From positions 1-5,504 of the forward strand of contig PFMK01000024.1 in NCBI GenBank assembly GCA_002785215.1: 5,504 nt of DNA. Reading direction: 5' to 3'. Position 1 is the stretch's first letter. The number at the start of each line of letters is the position of its first letter. Of this stretch, positions 1 to 5,445 are shown piece after piece. The notes under the pieces are model-generated. The model was given only the letters and a program-made list of their open reading frames with translations, was not told the DNA's origin and did no database searches. The DNA comes from Candidatus Gottesmanbacteria bacterium CG_4_10_14_0_8_um_filter_37_24 (GTDB taxonomy: Bacteria; Patescibacteriota; Microgenomatia; 2-02-FULL-39-11). The translations under genes and the position numbers were made by a program.

Positions 1-2
1 CA

Positions 3-83
3 CCGATTATTCTTGACCGGGTATCTGTAGACTTAGGACCCTGGAGTGGATACCATGTGCTGGCTCAGTACCATATTTTATAA
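3..83 (+). CDS. C-terminal fragment of an unrecognised protein (5' truncated by window edge)
   Basis: An open frame enters from the left edge and ends at TAA 81-83, giving 26 residues that begin PIILDRVSVDLG and end with GYHVLAQYHIL. The stretch is clearly richer in G and C than the AT-rich DNA that follows, and its residue mix (W, G, H, Q) looks like real protein rather than translated AT-rich spacer. I do not recognise the family from this short tail and assign no function. A GTG at 46 opens another frame across it, but that frame belongs to the DUF192 gene, which more likely starts at 181. The main alternative is that this is non-coding and open by chance. Confidence 0.5.
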   Translation, partial: PIILDRVSVDLGPWSGYHVLAQYHIL

Positions 84-149
84 TATACGGGTTTCAAGAT
101 ATATAATTTTGAGTTTTATTGTTGGGAAAATACATGCTCCTATATTCAA

Positions 150-180
150 TTGCCTCATCGAAAAAATTATACTAAAAAAT
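150..180 (+). promoter_or_regulatory. Putative promoter placing transcription start on the DUF192 ATG
   Basis: TATACT at 168-173 matches the sigma-70 -10 consensus at five of six positions and ends 7 nt before the ATG at 181, so transcription would start at about 180-181 and the mRNA would be leaderless. A -35 box is poor: TTCAAT at 145-150 has the right 17-nt spacing but matches only three of six positions. There is no Shine-Dalgarno sequence before the ATG, which fits leaderless translation. The reading rests on position and one good hexamer only. Confidence 0.4.
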
Positions 181-495
181 ATGATCAGACTTAAGGTAAT
201 AAAGAAGGACAGAATTGGTGAAAAAATCATCGGATTATTGGGTTGCCAAAAACCAATTGCAATATATATAAAAACCCGTTTTGGTATTCACACGATAGGT
301 ATGAAATTTCCTATTGATATATTGATATTAGATAACAATAATACCGTGGTGAAATTAAAAGAGAGTTTTTCTCCTAACAGATTTTTCTTTTGGAATCCGA
401 TTTACAATATAATACTTGAGTTGCCCCCAGGGACTATAAAAATAAAAAAAATCCGTTTAGGCAGTTTAATTAAGTTAACGATAATTAACAAGTAA
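181..495 (+). CDS. DUF192 family protein
   Basis: This 104-aa protein matches the DUF192 fold (a small beta-barrel family of unknown biochemical role). The hallmarks are in order: an N-terminal strand leading to GLLG (18-21), the core block IHTIGMKFPIDILILD (36-51), a turn with NNN and VVKL, and the late block ILELPPGTIK (78-87). The GIHTxGMxFPID wording is the cytoplasmic-looking subtype; I see no signal peptide. The frame is open back to GTG 46, but that extension overlaps the preceding gene's tail and has no family similarity, so I chose ATG 181, where the domain begins. A -10-like TATACT lies 7 nt upstream and there is no ribosome-binding site. The dus gene starts 7 nt after the stop, so the two are probably co-transcribed. 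Family call is firm; function is unknown. Confidence 0.85.
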   Translation: MIRLKVIKKDRIGEKIIGLLGCQKPIAIYIKTRFGIHTIGMKFPIDILILDNNNTVVKLKESFSPNRFFFWNPIYNIILELPPGTIKIKKIRLGSLIKLTIINK

Positions 496-502
496 AGTCT
501 AT

Positions 503-1453
503 ATGAATAATTTTTGGTACAAAATAAAAAGGCCGATAATTGGTCTTGCACCAATGGATAGTGTGACCGATACACCTATGAGACAAATTCAGACAATGAT
601 CGCCAAGCCCGGTTTGATGTATACGGAATTTTTAAGTGTAGACGGATTTTTGAAAAAACCAGATGTTTTTAATAAGCATCTGAAATATTCCCCGAATGAA
701 AGACCTATTATAGTGCAATTATTTGGAGCTGACCCAAAGTCTTTCAAATCAGTTATAGATAAGGTGTCTGCGTTAGGTTTTGACGGGATTGATATTAATA
801 TGGGTTGTCCAGCGAGAAGTATCGTCAGAAAAGGAGGAGGAGGAGGACTTATAGGTAATTTTAATTTGAGCAGAGAGATATTGGAAATAGTATATCAAGG
901 TATTTGCAGGACAAAAAGAAATATTCCTTTATCGGTTAAAACTAGAATAGGTGAGAATAAGGAAGCCACGAAGAATTGGTTCGATTTTTTATCCAAGTTA
1001 CCTCTTTCAGTCGTATGTATCCATGGCAGGACGCTTTCGCAAGGATTGTCGGGCAGGGTAAAGTGGGAAGAAGTAAAATTAGCTGCAAAAATACTTCATT
1101 CAAAAGGGATCCTTTGTCTTGGAAATGGAGATGTTAAATCTCTTGACGACGCTCATAACAAGAGTAAATTATATGATTTAGACGGGATCTTAATCGGCCG
1201 GGCAGCTTTGGGAAATCCCTGGGTATTTTTAAGAGGCTCGATACCATCAAAAGAAGAAATATTCAGGGTGATAATTCAGCATTCGGAATTAGTCAGCAGC
1301 TTTTACCATAAAAAAGATTTTATTAAAGCAAGGAAACATTTCGGATGGTATTGCCGGAATTTTTATGATGCCAATAAATTGAAAGTGGAATTGATGAGAA
1401 CAGAGAGTAAAAGTGAGGTAAAAAAAATTATAAATAAATACAGAAAATACTAG
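503..1453 (+). CDS. dus: tRNA-dihydrouridine synthase (Dus family)
   Basis: This FMN enzyme reduces specific uridines in the tRNA D-loop to dihydrouridine using NADPH. At 316 aa it is full length for the family. The TIM-barrel markers are in order: the FMN loop LAPMDSVTD (15-23), VQLFGADP (71-78), DINMGCPA (97-104) with the presumed catalytic acid Cys102, KTRIG (146-150), HGRT (174-177), GNGDV (207-211) and GILIGRAALGNPW (228-240). A helical C-terminal tRNA-binding domain follows, with KHFGWYC at 278-284. The loop after the catalytic Cys carries five glycines (111-115) encoded by a perfect (GGA)5 run, where many relatives have alanine in one or more of these positions. The start ATG 503 is 7 nt after the DUF192 stop and has no clear Shine-Dalgarno. 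Which uridine position it modifies cannot be read from the sequence. The gene ends 4 nt before a strong inverted repeat. Confidence 0.96.
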   Translation: MNNFWYKIKRPIIGLAPMDSVTDTPMRQIQTMIAKPGLMYTEFLSVDGFLKKPDVFNKHLKYSPNERPIIVQLFGADPKSFKSVIDKVSALGFDGIDINMGCPARSIVRKGGGGGLIGNFNLSREILEIVYQGICRTKRNIPLSVKTRIGENKEATKNWFDFLSKLPLSVVCIHGRTLSQGLSGRVKWEEVKLAAKILHSKGILCLGNGDVKSLDDAHNKSKLYDLDGILIGRAALGNPWVFLRGSIPSKEEIFRVIIQHSELVSSFYHKKDFIKARKHFGWYCRNFYDANKLKVELMRTESKSEVKKIINKYRKY

Positions 1454-1457
1454 AATG

Positions 1458-1508
1458 GCTAACAGATTCTTTATGGACATATATTCTGTAATCTGTTAGC
1501 ATTTTATT
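1458..1508 (+). terminator. Rho-independent-like terminator after dus (perfect 11-bp stem)
   Basis: GCTAACAGATT (1458-1468) and AATCTGTTAGC (1490-1500) are perfect inverted repeats separated by a 21-nt AT-rich loop. The run ATTTTATTAT follows directly, a moderate U-tract. It begins 4 nt after the dus stop, which is the expected place for a terminator. The loop is longer than usual. The ATG of the next gene (1509) lies only 8 nt beyond the stem, so the hairpin could instead act on that gene's expression. Confidence 0.65.
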
Positions 1509-1808
1509 ATGCTGAAACAAATGGTCATCGGAGTAAATGAAAAGCCCGTAAAATATCACGGCCTTGTAAAGTTCGTGGTTTTTGAGTGTAATAATTGCCA
1601 CAAGCAATTTGAGAAACAGGAAAGTTATTTCAAAAAACAGATGAAAACAAGGGAAAATGCCTGTTGTTTCTGTTCACCCAGATGCAGATCTCTATATCTT
1701 ACTCAGAATAATATTATTGCACATACTTATAAATCTGCGGTTAGTAAAAAAAAGACTGAGGCTCCGTCGGTATTTTCCCGTATTTTACATAAAGTATTTA
1801 AATCATAA
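1509..1808 (+). CDS. Small FCS/MYM-like zinc-finger protein, hypothetical
   Basis: This 99-aa protein shows a treble-clef-type zinc site: CNNC at 27-30, then 24 residues later the CxxxC of FCSPRC (C55, C59), followed by a helix (RSLYLTQ). The FCSxxC wording is shared by many small zinc fingers in phage and bacterial DNA-associated proteins, including those attached to HNH nucleases, but no HNH motif is present here. C52 and C53 are additional cysteines. The tail is basic (SKKKTEA) and ends in an amphipathic stretch (SRILHKVFKS). I do not know its role; nucleic-acid binding is an inference. ATG 1509 has no Shine-Dalgarno and abuts the preceding hairpin; ATG 1521 is an in-frame alternative that would keep the whole zinc site. 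The MGMT-like gene follows after 27 nt. Confidence 0.7.
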   Translation: MLKQMVIGVNEKPVKYHGLVKFVVFECNNCHKQFEKQESYFKKQMKTRENACCFCSPRCRSLYLTQNNIIAHTYKSAVSKKKTEAPSVFSRILHKVFKS

Positions 1809-1835
1809 TATTTCTTTCAGATAATTCTCCAATTT

Positions 1836-2147
1836 ATGATAAGTTACCAACAGGAAATTTATCAGTTGATTTCCCGTATTCCAAAAGGTAAGGTATTAAC
1901 CTACAAAATTATTGCATCCAGTTTCGGATTGACAAATCCCAGACAGGTTGGGAAAATTCTACATGTAAACAAGGACCCGATAAATATTCCGTGCCATCGG
2001 GTGGTACGGAGTAGCGGAACTCTGGCTTCAAATTATGCTTTTGGGGGAATAAAAAGTCAAAAGAAGAAATTGTTAAGAGAAGGAGTCAAGTTTTCCGGCC
2101 GGAAAATTAACTTAAATATATATTTATGGAATCAAAAAAGTTCCTGA
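1836..2147 (+). CDS. MGMT-family protein: lone alkyltransferase DNA-binding/active-site domain
   Basis: The 103-aa product covers only the C-terminal domain (PF01035 type) of O6-methylguanine-DNA methyltransferases. Visible elements are the KVLTYKIIA strand-helix with the base-flipping Tyr23 equivalent, NPRQVG with the arginine-finger equivalent Arg36, and the active-site loop IPCHRVV with acceptor Cys53, followed by YAFGG and KKKLLREGVKF. The N-terminal domain of Ada/Ogt enzymes is absent, as in alkyltransferase-like (ATL) proteins. True ATLs replace the acceptor Cys (for example PWHR), whereas here it is kept. It may therefore transfer alkyl groups, or flag lesions for nucleotide excision repair; the sequence does not decide. 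ATG 1836 starts the domain directly; there is no Shine-Dalgarno, and GATAAT at 1820-1825 could be a -10 box. It is convergent with the lysozyme-like gene, with 6 nt between stop codons. Confidence 0.92.
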   Translation: MISYQQEIYQLISRIPKGKVLTYKIIASSFGLTNPRQVGKILHVNKDPINIPCHRVVRSSGTLASNYAFGGIKSQKKKLLREGVKFSGRKINLNIYLWNQKSS

Positions 2148-2153
2148 TAAATT

Positions 2154-2737
2154 TCATTTATTGCAATTTGGCCATGATCCAAGACCGCCATTGGCGATCT
2201 TGAAAGCAGCGGTTCTTATTGATTCTCCAGCATTAAACCTTAATTGAAGATCCGGATTTAATCCCATATTTCTTCTTGTGCTTTCCCAGGAATTTTCCGA
2301 GAACTGAAACAAACCGGCATATTGTTTATTTTCGGCAAAGGGGTTCATTTTTGATTCACAGTATGCAATTATTTTTAATAATTCTTTGTCTACTTTAAAT
2401 TCATCGCTGTATAAGGAAAATAACCTGTCAAGCTTATCTGAAGTAATAAGGGTAGGTTTGGGAGTGGGTGTAGGTTTTTTCGTCGGAGTCGGTGTGGGTG
2501 TTTCTGTGATTACAATATATTCGAAGGTCGAAAGATTTTGCGTATTACTTATACTGGTTGAAAATATCGTAGGGATAATATCGACGTTATTTATATTGGT
2601 TGATTGTATATCAATATCTTTACCGGTTATTTTTCCGGAAATAGATAATTGGTAATATATGGAAAATATCAGTATGAAAGGCGCGGTAAGTAAAATTCCT
2701 ATTACCGTATAGTTTTTTTTGTCTTTGTAAAAGACAT
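2154..2737 (-). CDS. Membrane-anchored lysozyme/transglycosylase-like protein; start frameshifted at an A8 run
   Basis: The frame is open from 2798 down to TGA 2156-2154 and encodes, in order, a hydrophobic helix (TVIGILLTAPFILIFSIYY), a polar linker, a Pro/Thr-rich stretch (TPTPTPTKKPTPTPKPT) and a lysozyme-like domain. The domain has the catalytic-Glu block AYCESKMNP, then AGLFQFSENSWES and ANGGLGSWPNC, as in resuscitation-promoting-factor/SLT-like muralidases. It should cleave peptidoglycan outside the membrane; the two cysteines (in CESK and PNC) may pair. In this frame there is no ATG before 2348, which lies inside the domain and after the catalytic Glu. ATG 2737 lies one frame away; a ninth A in the A8 run (plus strand T8, 2713-2720) would join it, giving 194 aa starting MSFTKTKKNYTVIGILL. 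Otherwise a non-ATG start (for example ATT 2774 or ATA 2783) would be needed. No Shine-Dalgarno is seen; TATTCT at 2747-2752 is a weak -10. Confidence 0.85.
2713..2720. repeat. Mononucleotide run (T8 on +, A8 on the coding strand)
   Basis: Eight T bases in a row on the plus strand, read as A8 in the lysozyme-like gene just before its membrane helix. As written, translation from ATG 2737 passes this run and stops after 11 residues (TAA 2704-2702). With nine A bases the reading continues through the whole protein. Runs like this are prone to slippage in replication, transcription and sequencing. Confidence 0.9.
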
Positions 2738-2792
2738 ATATGTATAAGAATATTTTTTCTATTTTGAATACAATGAATTTTATCTTGCTAGA

Positions 2793-2798
2793 ATTATA
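2793..2798 (-). promoter_or_regulatory. Perfect TATAAT -10 box facing the lysozyme-like gene
   Basis: On the minus strand TATAAT (2798-2793) is a perfect -10 hexamer about 56 nt upstream of ATG 2737. No -35-like sequence stands at 16-18 nt, so support is limited. In AT-rich DNA such hexamers also arise by chance. Confidence 0.25.
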
Positions 2799-2803
2799 CT
2801 ACT

Positions 2804-2831
2804 CGGACACAATCCTTCTCTTTTTTATAAT
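2804..2831 (+). promoter_or_regulatory. Putative sigma-70 promoter for the 95-aa protein/DUF2130/PEBP unit
   Basis: CGGACA at 2804-2809 (four of six matches to TTGACA) and TATAAT at 2826-2831 (perfect) are 16 nt apart. Transcription would start near 2838, leaving a leader of about 40 nt before ATG 2878. A second choice is TTATCA 2838-2843 with TATACA 2862-2867 (18-nt spacing), which would give an almost leaderless mRNA. The 140-nt gap 2738-2877 separates divergent genes, so promoters are expected here. Confidence 0.4.
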
Positions 2832-2877
2832 TTTCCATTATCATATAGATACTGATTAATATATACAACAATGCTTT

Positions 2878-3165
2878 ATGACAAAATACCATAAATATTT
2901 TCAGGAAATGATGGAGGAAAATGAAGAAATATTCGAGTATTTTAAGAAATTACATGACAGTTATGTGGAGGAGCCTGAATTTTGGCAAGCTAAATTCAAT
3001 GAAGAAGGTAAGAAGGTGACCGAAATCGTCAGGAATTGGGAAAGGAAATTATGCAGGCATTCCGAGCGGGGTCAATATGGTAAGTTTTCCTCTAATTTAG
3101 CAGAAAAATTTTGGAACGAGGTTAGAATTCATTTCCCTAAAATTGATTTTGTGGGAGTGAAATAG
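2878..3165 (+). CDS. Hypothetical 95-aa helical protein next to a DUF2130 gene
   Basis: I do not recognise a named family. The protein is charged, soluble and predicted to be mostly helical, with regularly placed aromatic residues: FEYFKKLHDSYV (19-30), PEFWQAKFNEEG (33-44), IVRNWERKLC (50-59), the SER GQYGKFSS turn (62-72) and AEKFWNEVRIHFP (75-87), ending DFVGVK. There is no signal peptide, membrane helix or metal motif. Its single Cys59 sits in the central KLC. The block KFNEEG...RNWERKLC...EKFW has the look of a conserved domain rather than chance reading. ATG 2871 upstream is out of frame and stops after seven codons; ATG 2878 is the first in-frame start. The stop is 8 nt before the DUF2130 start, so the two are very likely co-transcribed and may work together; that is inference. 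Confidence 0.8.
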   Translation: MTKYHKYFQEMMEENEEIFEYFKKLHDSYVEEPEFWQAKFNEEGKKVTEIVRNWERKLCRHSERGQYGKFSSNLAEKFWNEVRIHFPKIDFVGVK

Positions 3166-3173
3166 TTAGATTT

Positions 3174-4328
3174 ATGAACGATCAAATTATATGCCCGAAT
3201 TGTAAAAAAGCCATCCCCTTAAGCGATGCTTTGTCTCACCAAATCCAGGAGAAATATCAAAGATTTTATAAACAGCGATTATCAGAAGAAGTGGCTAAAA
3301 AAGAATTGATACTAAAGGAACAGTTAACCAAAAAAATAAGGGAAGATATGGATATGGAGTTAAAAGACAGAAAGAATGAACTGGAAGAATTAAGAGGTCA
3401 AAACAGTAAAATGCAGGAGCAACTTCTTGAATTCAATAAGATGATAAGGCATCTTAAACTGGAGAATGAAAGAAGGCAGATAGAGTTGGAAAAGAAGCTT
3501 ACAGAGGAACAGGATAAGATCCGTGAAGAGGAGAAATCACGGTTAAGTGAAGAATATAAACTTAGACTGCTTGAAAAAGATAAGAAAATCACCGATGCCT
3601 GGAAGTTGGTTGAAGAGTATAAAAGAAAACTAGAACAGGGGTCACAACAATTGCAGGGAGAGATTTACGAGTTGGAACTTGAAAATATCTTAAAAAGGGA
3701 ATTCCCTCTTGATGAGATAAAACCGGTTCCCAAAGGAGTGAAAGGAGCTGATGTTCTTCAAATAGTCAGGAATAGTTACGGAAGATCCTGCGGTATAATA
3801 ATTTGGGAATCAAAGAGAACTAAAACCTGGAGTCCTGAATGGATAACGAAATTGAAAGAAGATCAAAGAGGTATGAAGGCGGAAATCGCCGTTATAATAT
3901 CCCAAATATTACCTGAAGGAATTAAAGACATCGGTTTGGAAAAAGGTGTTTGGGTTGGAAGTTTCGACTCGATAATTTCCCTGTCATTACTTCTAAGGGC
4001 TGCACTTATTGAAGTTGCCGCAGTCAAGCTTTCGAATATTAACAGACAAAGCAAAATGGAAGTTCTCTATAATTATTTTTCAGGTATAGAATTCAAGCAA
4101 AGATTGGAAGCAGTGATTGAGGCTTTTAATACTGTACAGGAAGATATTGAAAAAGAAAAAAGATGGTTTACGAGTAAATGGGCAAAACAGGAGAAAAGCA
4201 TAAGGAATGTCTTTGATAACATATCCGGAATGTATGGTGATTTGCAGTCCGTCATGGGTAAGTCTTTGCCTGAAGTAAAAGGCCTAGATTTACTTCCGAC
4301 TACAATGCAGGAAGAAATAGAAGTATAA
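3174..4328 (+). CDS. DUF2130 protein: coiled coil plus PD-(D/E)XK nuclease-like domain
   Basis: The 384-aa product begins with a CPNC half-zinc-ribbon (7-10, IICPNCKKAIPLSDAL), runs through a long charged coiled coil (about 25-160) and then a core typical of DUF2130: GEIYELELENIL (162-173), GVKGADVLQIV (188-198) and GIIIWESKRTKTWSPEW (207-223). Asp193, Glu212 and Lys214 fit the D...ExK catalytic pattern of the PD-(D/E)XK nuclease superfamily, with the acidic helix at 163-168 before them. The C-terminal part is again helical (ERR-like, about 290-360). The layout resembles RmuC: a coiled coil followed by a nuclease-like core. Substrate and function are not known to me; a DNA-related role is inferred. 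ATG 3174 gives the expected N terminus and has no Shine-Dalgarno; the upstream gene ends 8 nt before it. The PEBP gene follows after 18 nt. Family call is firm. Confidence 0.93.
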   Translation: MNDQIICPNCKKAIPLSDALSHQIQEKYQRFYKQRLSEEVAKKELILKEQLTKKIREDMDMELKDRKNELEELRGQNSKMQEQLLEFNKMIRHLKLENERRQIELEKKLTEEQDKIREEEKSRLSEEYKLRLLEKDKKITDAWKLVEEYKRKLEQGSQQLQGEIYELELENILKREFPLDEIKPVPKGVKGADVLQIVRNSYGRSCGIIIWESKRTKTWSPEWITKLKEDQRGMKAEIAVIISQILPEGIKDIGLEKGVWVGSFDSIISLSLLLRAALIEVAAVKLSNINRQSKMEVLYNYFSGIEFKQRLEAVIEAFNTVQEDIEKEKRWFTSKWAKQEKSIRNVFDNISGMYGDLQSVMGKSLPEVKGLDLLPTTMQEEIEV

Positions 4329-4337
4329 TAAGTAAAT

Positions 4338-4342
4338 AAGGA
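4338..4342 (+). promoter_or_regulatory. Shine-Dalgarno-like AAGGA for the PEBP gene
   Basis: AAGGA at 4338-4342 stands 4 nt before ATG 4347, slightly closer than ideal. It is the only convincing ribosome-binding site in front of a gene in this window. The gene is internal to a likely operon, where a leaderless start is not possible, so the site helps fix this start. Confidence 0.55.
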
Positions 4343-4346
4343 ATAA

Positions 4347-4911
4347 ATGAATAAAATAACCGTGTTCGTTCTTTTAATCTTGGTAATAATGGGTTTAATT
4401 TTATTTAATTCAATAAAAAATGATATAAATGAAGAAGATAAAGTAAAAAAACAGGTACAAAACGATGGTATGAAAATTGAGAGTAAAGCTTTTGAAAACA
4501 ACCAACAAATTCCCTCAAATTATACTTGTGACGGTCAAAATATAAATCCTCCTCTTGCTTTTTCAGATGTACCTGAACAGGCAAAATCACTATTATTGAT
4601 ATTAGAAGATCCGGATGCGCCAATGGGTACCCTTCGTACATTGGCTAGCGTGGAATATTGATCCAAAGACTCAAGCGATCGGTCAGGAAAAAATACCTAA
4701 GGGTGCAGTACAAGGTGCGAATAGTTACCATAATAACGGTTACAATGGTCCGTGTCCACCAGTGGGAGAAAGTCATAGATATATTTTCAAGCTTTATGCG
4801 TTGGATCTAACCTTAAGTATTGCACCAAGTTCAACTAAAACAGACGTAGAGAAAAAAATAAAAGGACATATTACCTCATCTGCAGAACTAACTGGCTTAT
4901 ACAGTCATTAG
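4347..4911 (+). pseudogene. Membrane-anchored YbhB/YbcL (PEBP-like) protein, interrupted by a +1 frameshift
   Basis: Two overlapping frames encode one protein. Frame 1 (4347-4661) has an N-terminal signal/anchor helix (about 4-22), then YTCDGQNINPPL (59-70) and LEDPDAPMGT (86-95), the PEBP ligand-pocket motif. It then derails into 9 foreign residues and TGA 4659-4661. Frame 2, open to TAG 4909-4911, continues the family exactly with FVHWLAWNID, GANSYHNNGYNGPCPP and SHRYIFKLYALD. Removing one C from the CCC at 4630-4632 restores PMGTFVHW and a continuous 187-aa protein of normal length. PEBP-family proteins bind phospholipid headgroups or phosphorylated ligands, and their bacterial role is unclear; this one would act outside the membrane. 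A Shine-Dalgarno-like AAGGA precedes the start. The gene may be a recent pseudogene or an intact gene with a single-base sequence error; otherwise conservation is excellent, which favours recent or artefactual damage. Confidence 0.88.
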
Positions 4912-4917
4912 GTTGTC

Positions 4918-4943
4918 TAGAAGCTCTGAATATTATTCTTCTA
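4918..4943. terminator. Weak inverted repeat between convergent PEBP and cupredoxin genes
   Basis: TAGAAG (4918-4923) and CTTCTA (4938-4943) are inverted repeats with a 14-nt loop in the 21-nt gap between the convergent stop codons, overlapping the end of the cupredoxin gene. A further ACAGT/ACTGT pair (4901-4905 and 4943-4947) could form an alternative stem. There is no U-tract of note. Position favours a bidirectional terminator, but the stem is weak. Confidence 0.2.
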
Positions 4944-5418
4944 CTGTCAGTTGGCCTTTCATGCCCATTTGCCGGTGATTACCGATACTGCAATAATACT
5001 CGAATGTTCCTGACTTATCGGCAATAAAATCAATTGTAGATTTCTCTCCTGCTTTAATTTGAGGTGTCCGTACGTTAAATTCATCTATTACCAAATCATG
5101 AGATCCTTCTGTGTTGGTAAACACTATTTTGACATTGTCTCCCTTTTTTACCCGGATCTCAGAAAGATTATATTTGAAATTACTACCTGTAATGTTGAAT
5201 TGTTTTTGATTGGAATTATCCGTGTTCTGACTGGCAATATCGGTTTTCTTGGTATTTGAGTTTTCATCTATATTATTTCCAATATTCACATTATTGATAT
5301 TTGACGTATCTGGCAGTTGTTTAGAACCGTCAGTATTGTTTGATTTTTGTGACAGGTTAATAACAAATCCTGCACCGACCAAGGCTATGATAATAAGAAA
5401 AATATATAGTTTTTTCAT
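4933..5418 (-). CDS. Membrane-anchored cupredoxin (type 1 blue copper protein)
   Basis: The 161-aa product starts with a signal/anchor helix (MKKLYIFLIIIALVGAGFVI, 1-20) without a lipobox Cys. An Asn/Ser/Thr-rich flexible linker (about 22-72) follows, then a single cupredoxin domain (73-161). The type 1 copper ligands are all present: His107 in EGSHDLV, Cys143 and His148 in YYCSIGNHRQMGM, and Met153 (C-x4-H-x4-M; Met151 is a nearby alternative). The domain ends in GMKGQLTVEE, as in plastocyanin/nitrosocyanin-like family members. It would bind copper and carry electrons, or sequester copper, on the outer face of the membrane. No redox partner is seen in the window. ATG 5418 is supported by the signal helix and by a TTGACA promoter directly upstream; there is no Shine-Dalgarno. 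It converges on the PEBP gene with 21 nt between stops. Confidence 0.93.
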   Translation of the reverse strand: MKKLYIFLIIIALVGAGFVINLSQKSNNTDGSKQLPDTSNINNVNIGNNIDENSNTKKTDIASQNTDNSNQKQFNITGSNFKYNLSEIRVKKGDNVKIVFTNTEGSHDLVIDEFNVRTPQIKAGEKSTIDFIADKSGTFEYYCSIGNHRQMGMKGQLTVEE

Positions 5419-5422
5419 ATAT

Positions 5423-5445
5423 ACTGATAGTAAATGAATATCAGT
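5423..5445. promoter_or_regulatory. Palindrome over the cupredoxin -10 box (possible operator)
   Basis: ACTGATA (5423-5429) and TATCAGT (5439-5445) form a perfect 7-bp inverted repeat with a 9-nt spacer. Half-site centres are 16 bp apart, about one and a half helical turns. The left arm covers part of the -10 hexamer and the right arm lies in the -10/-35 spacer, a classic place for a repressor. Because the predicted mRNA starts downstream of it, an RNA hairpin role is less likely. It does not match a metal-sensor operator I know. Confidence 0.4.

Noticed and set aside
46..180. N-terminal extension of the DUF192 gene from GTG 46.
   Set aside because: It overlaps the previous coding tail, has no DUF192 similarity and reads like translated AT-rich spacer; ATG 181 starts the domain.
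2147..2161. ATAAAT-TTC-ATTTAT hairpin between the convergent MGMT-like and lysozyme-like genes.
   Set aside because: An all-AT 6-bp stem is too weak and too easily found by chance here to call a terminator.
2181..2204. Inverted repeat CGCCA-T-TGGCG flanked by AAGA/TCTT, which could pass for a terminator.
   Set aside because: It lies inside the lysozyme-like domain and encodes the conserved KIANGG residues; there is no U-tract.
2386..2655. Plus-strand frame with a repetitive GVGVGVG stretch that could look like a membrane protein.
   Set aside because: It is the reverse reading of the Pro/Thr linker codons of the minus-strand lysozyme-like gene.
4073..4501. A 142-aa minus-strand frame rich in Ser and Phe across the DUF2130/PEBP junction.
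   Set aside because: It is antisense to two well-supported genes and its composition is that of reversed Lys/Glu codons.
5249..5437. Plus-strand frames opposite the cupredoxin gene (also 5059-5259).
   Set aside because: They are antisense to a clear cupredoxin and have no domain-like features.
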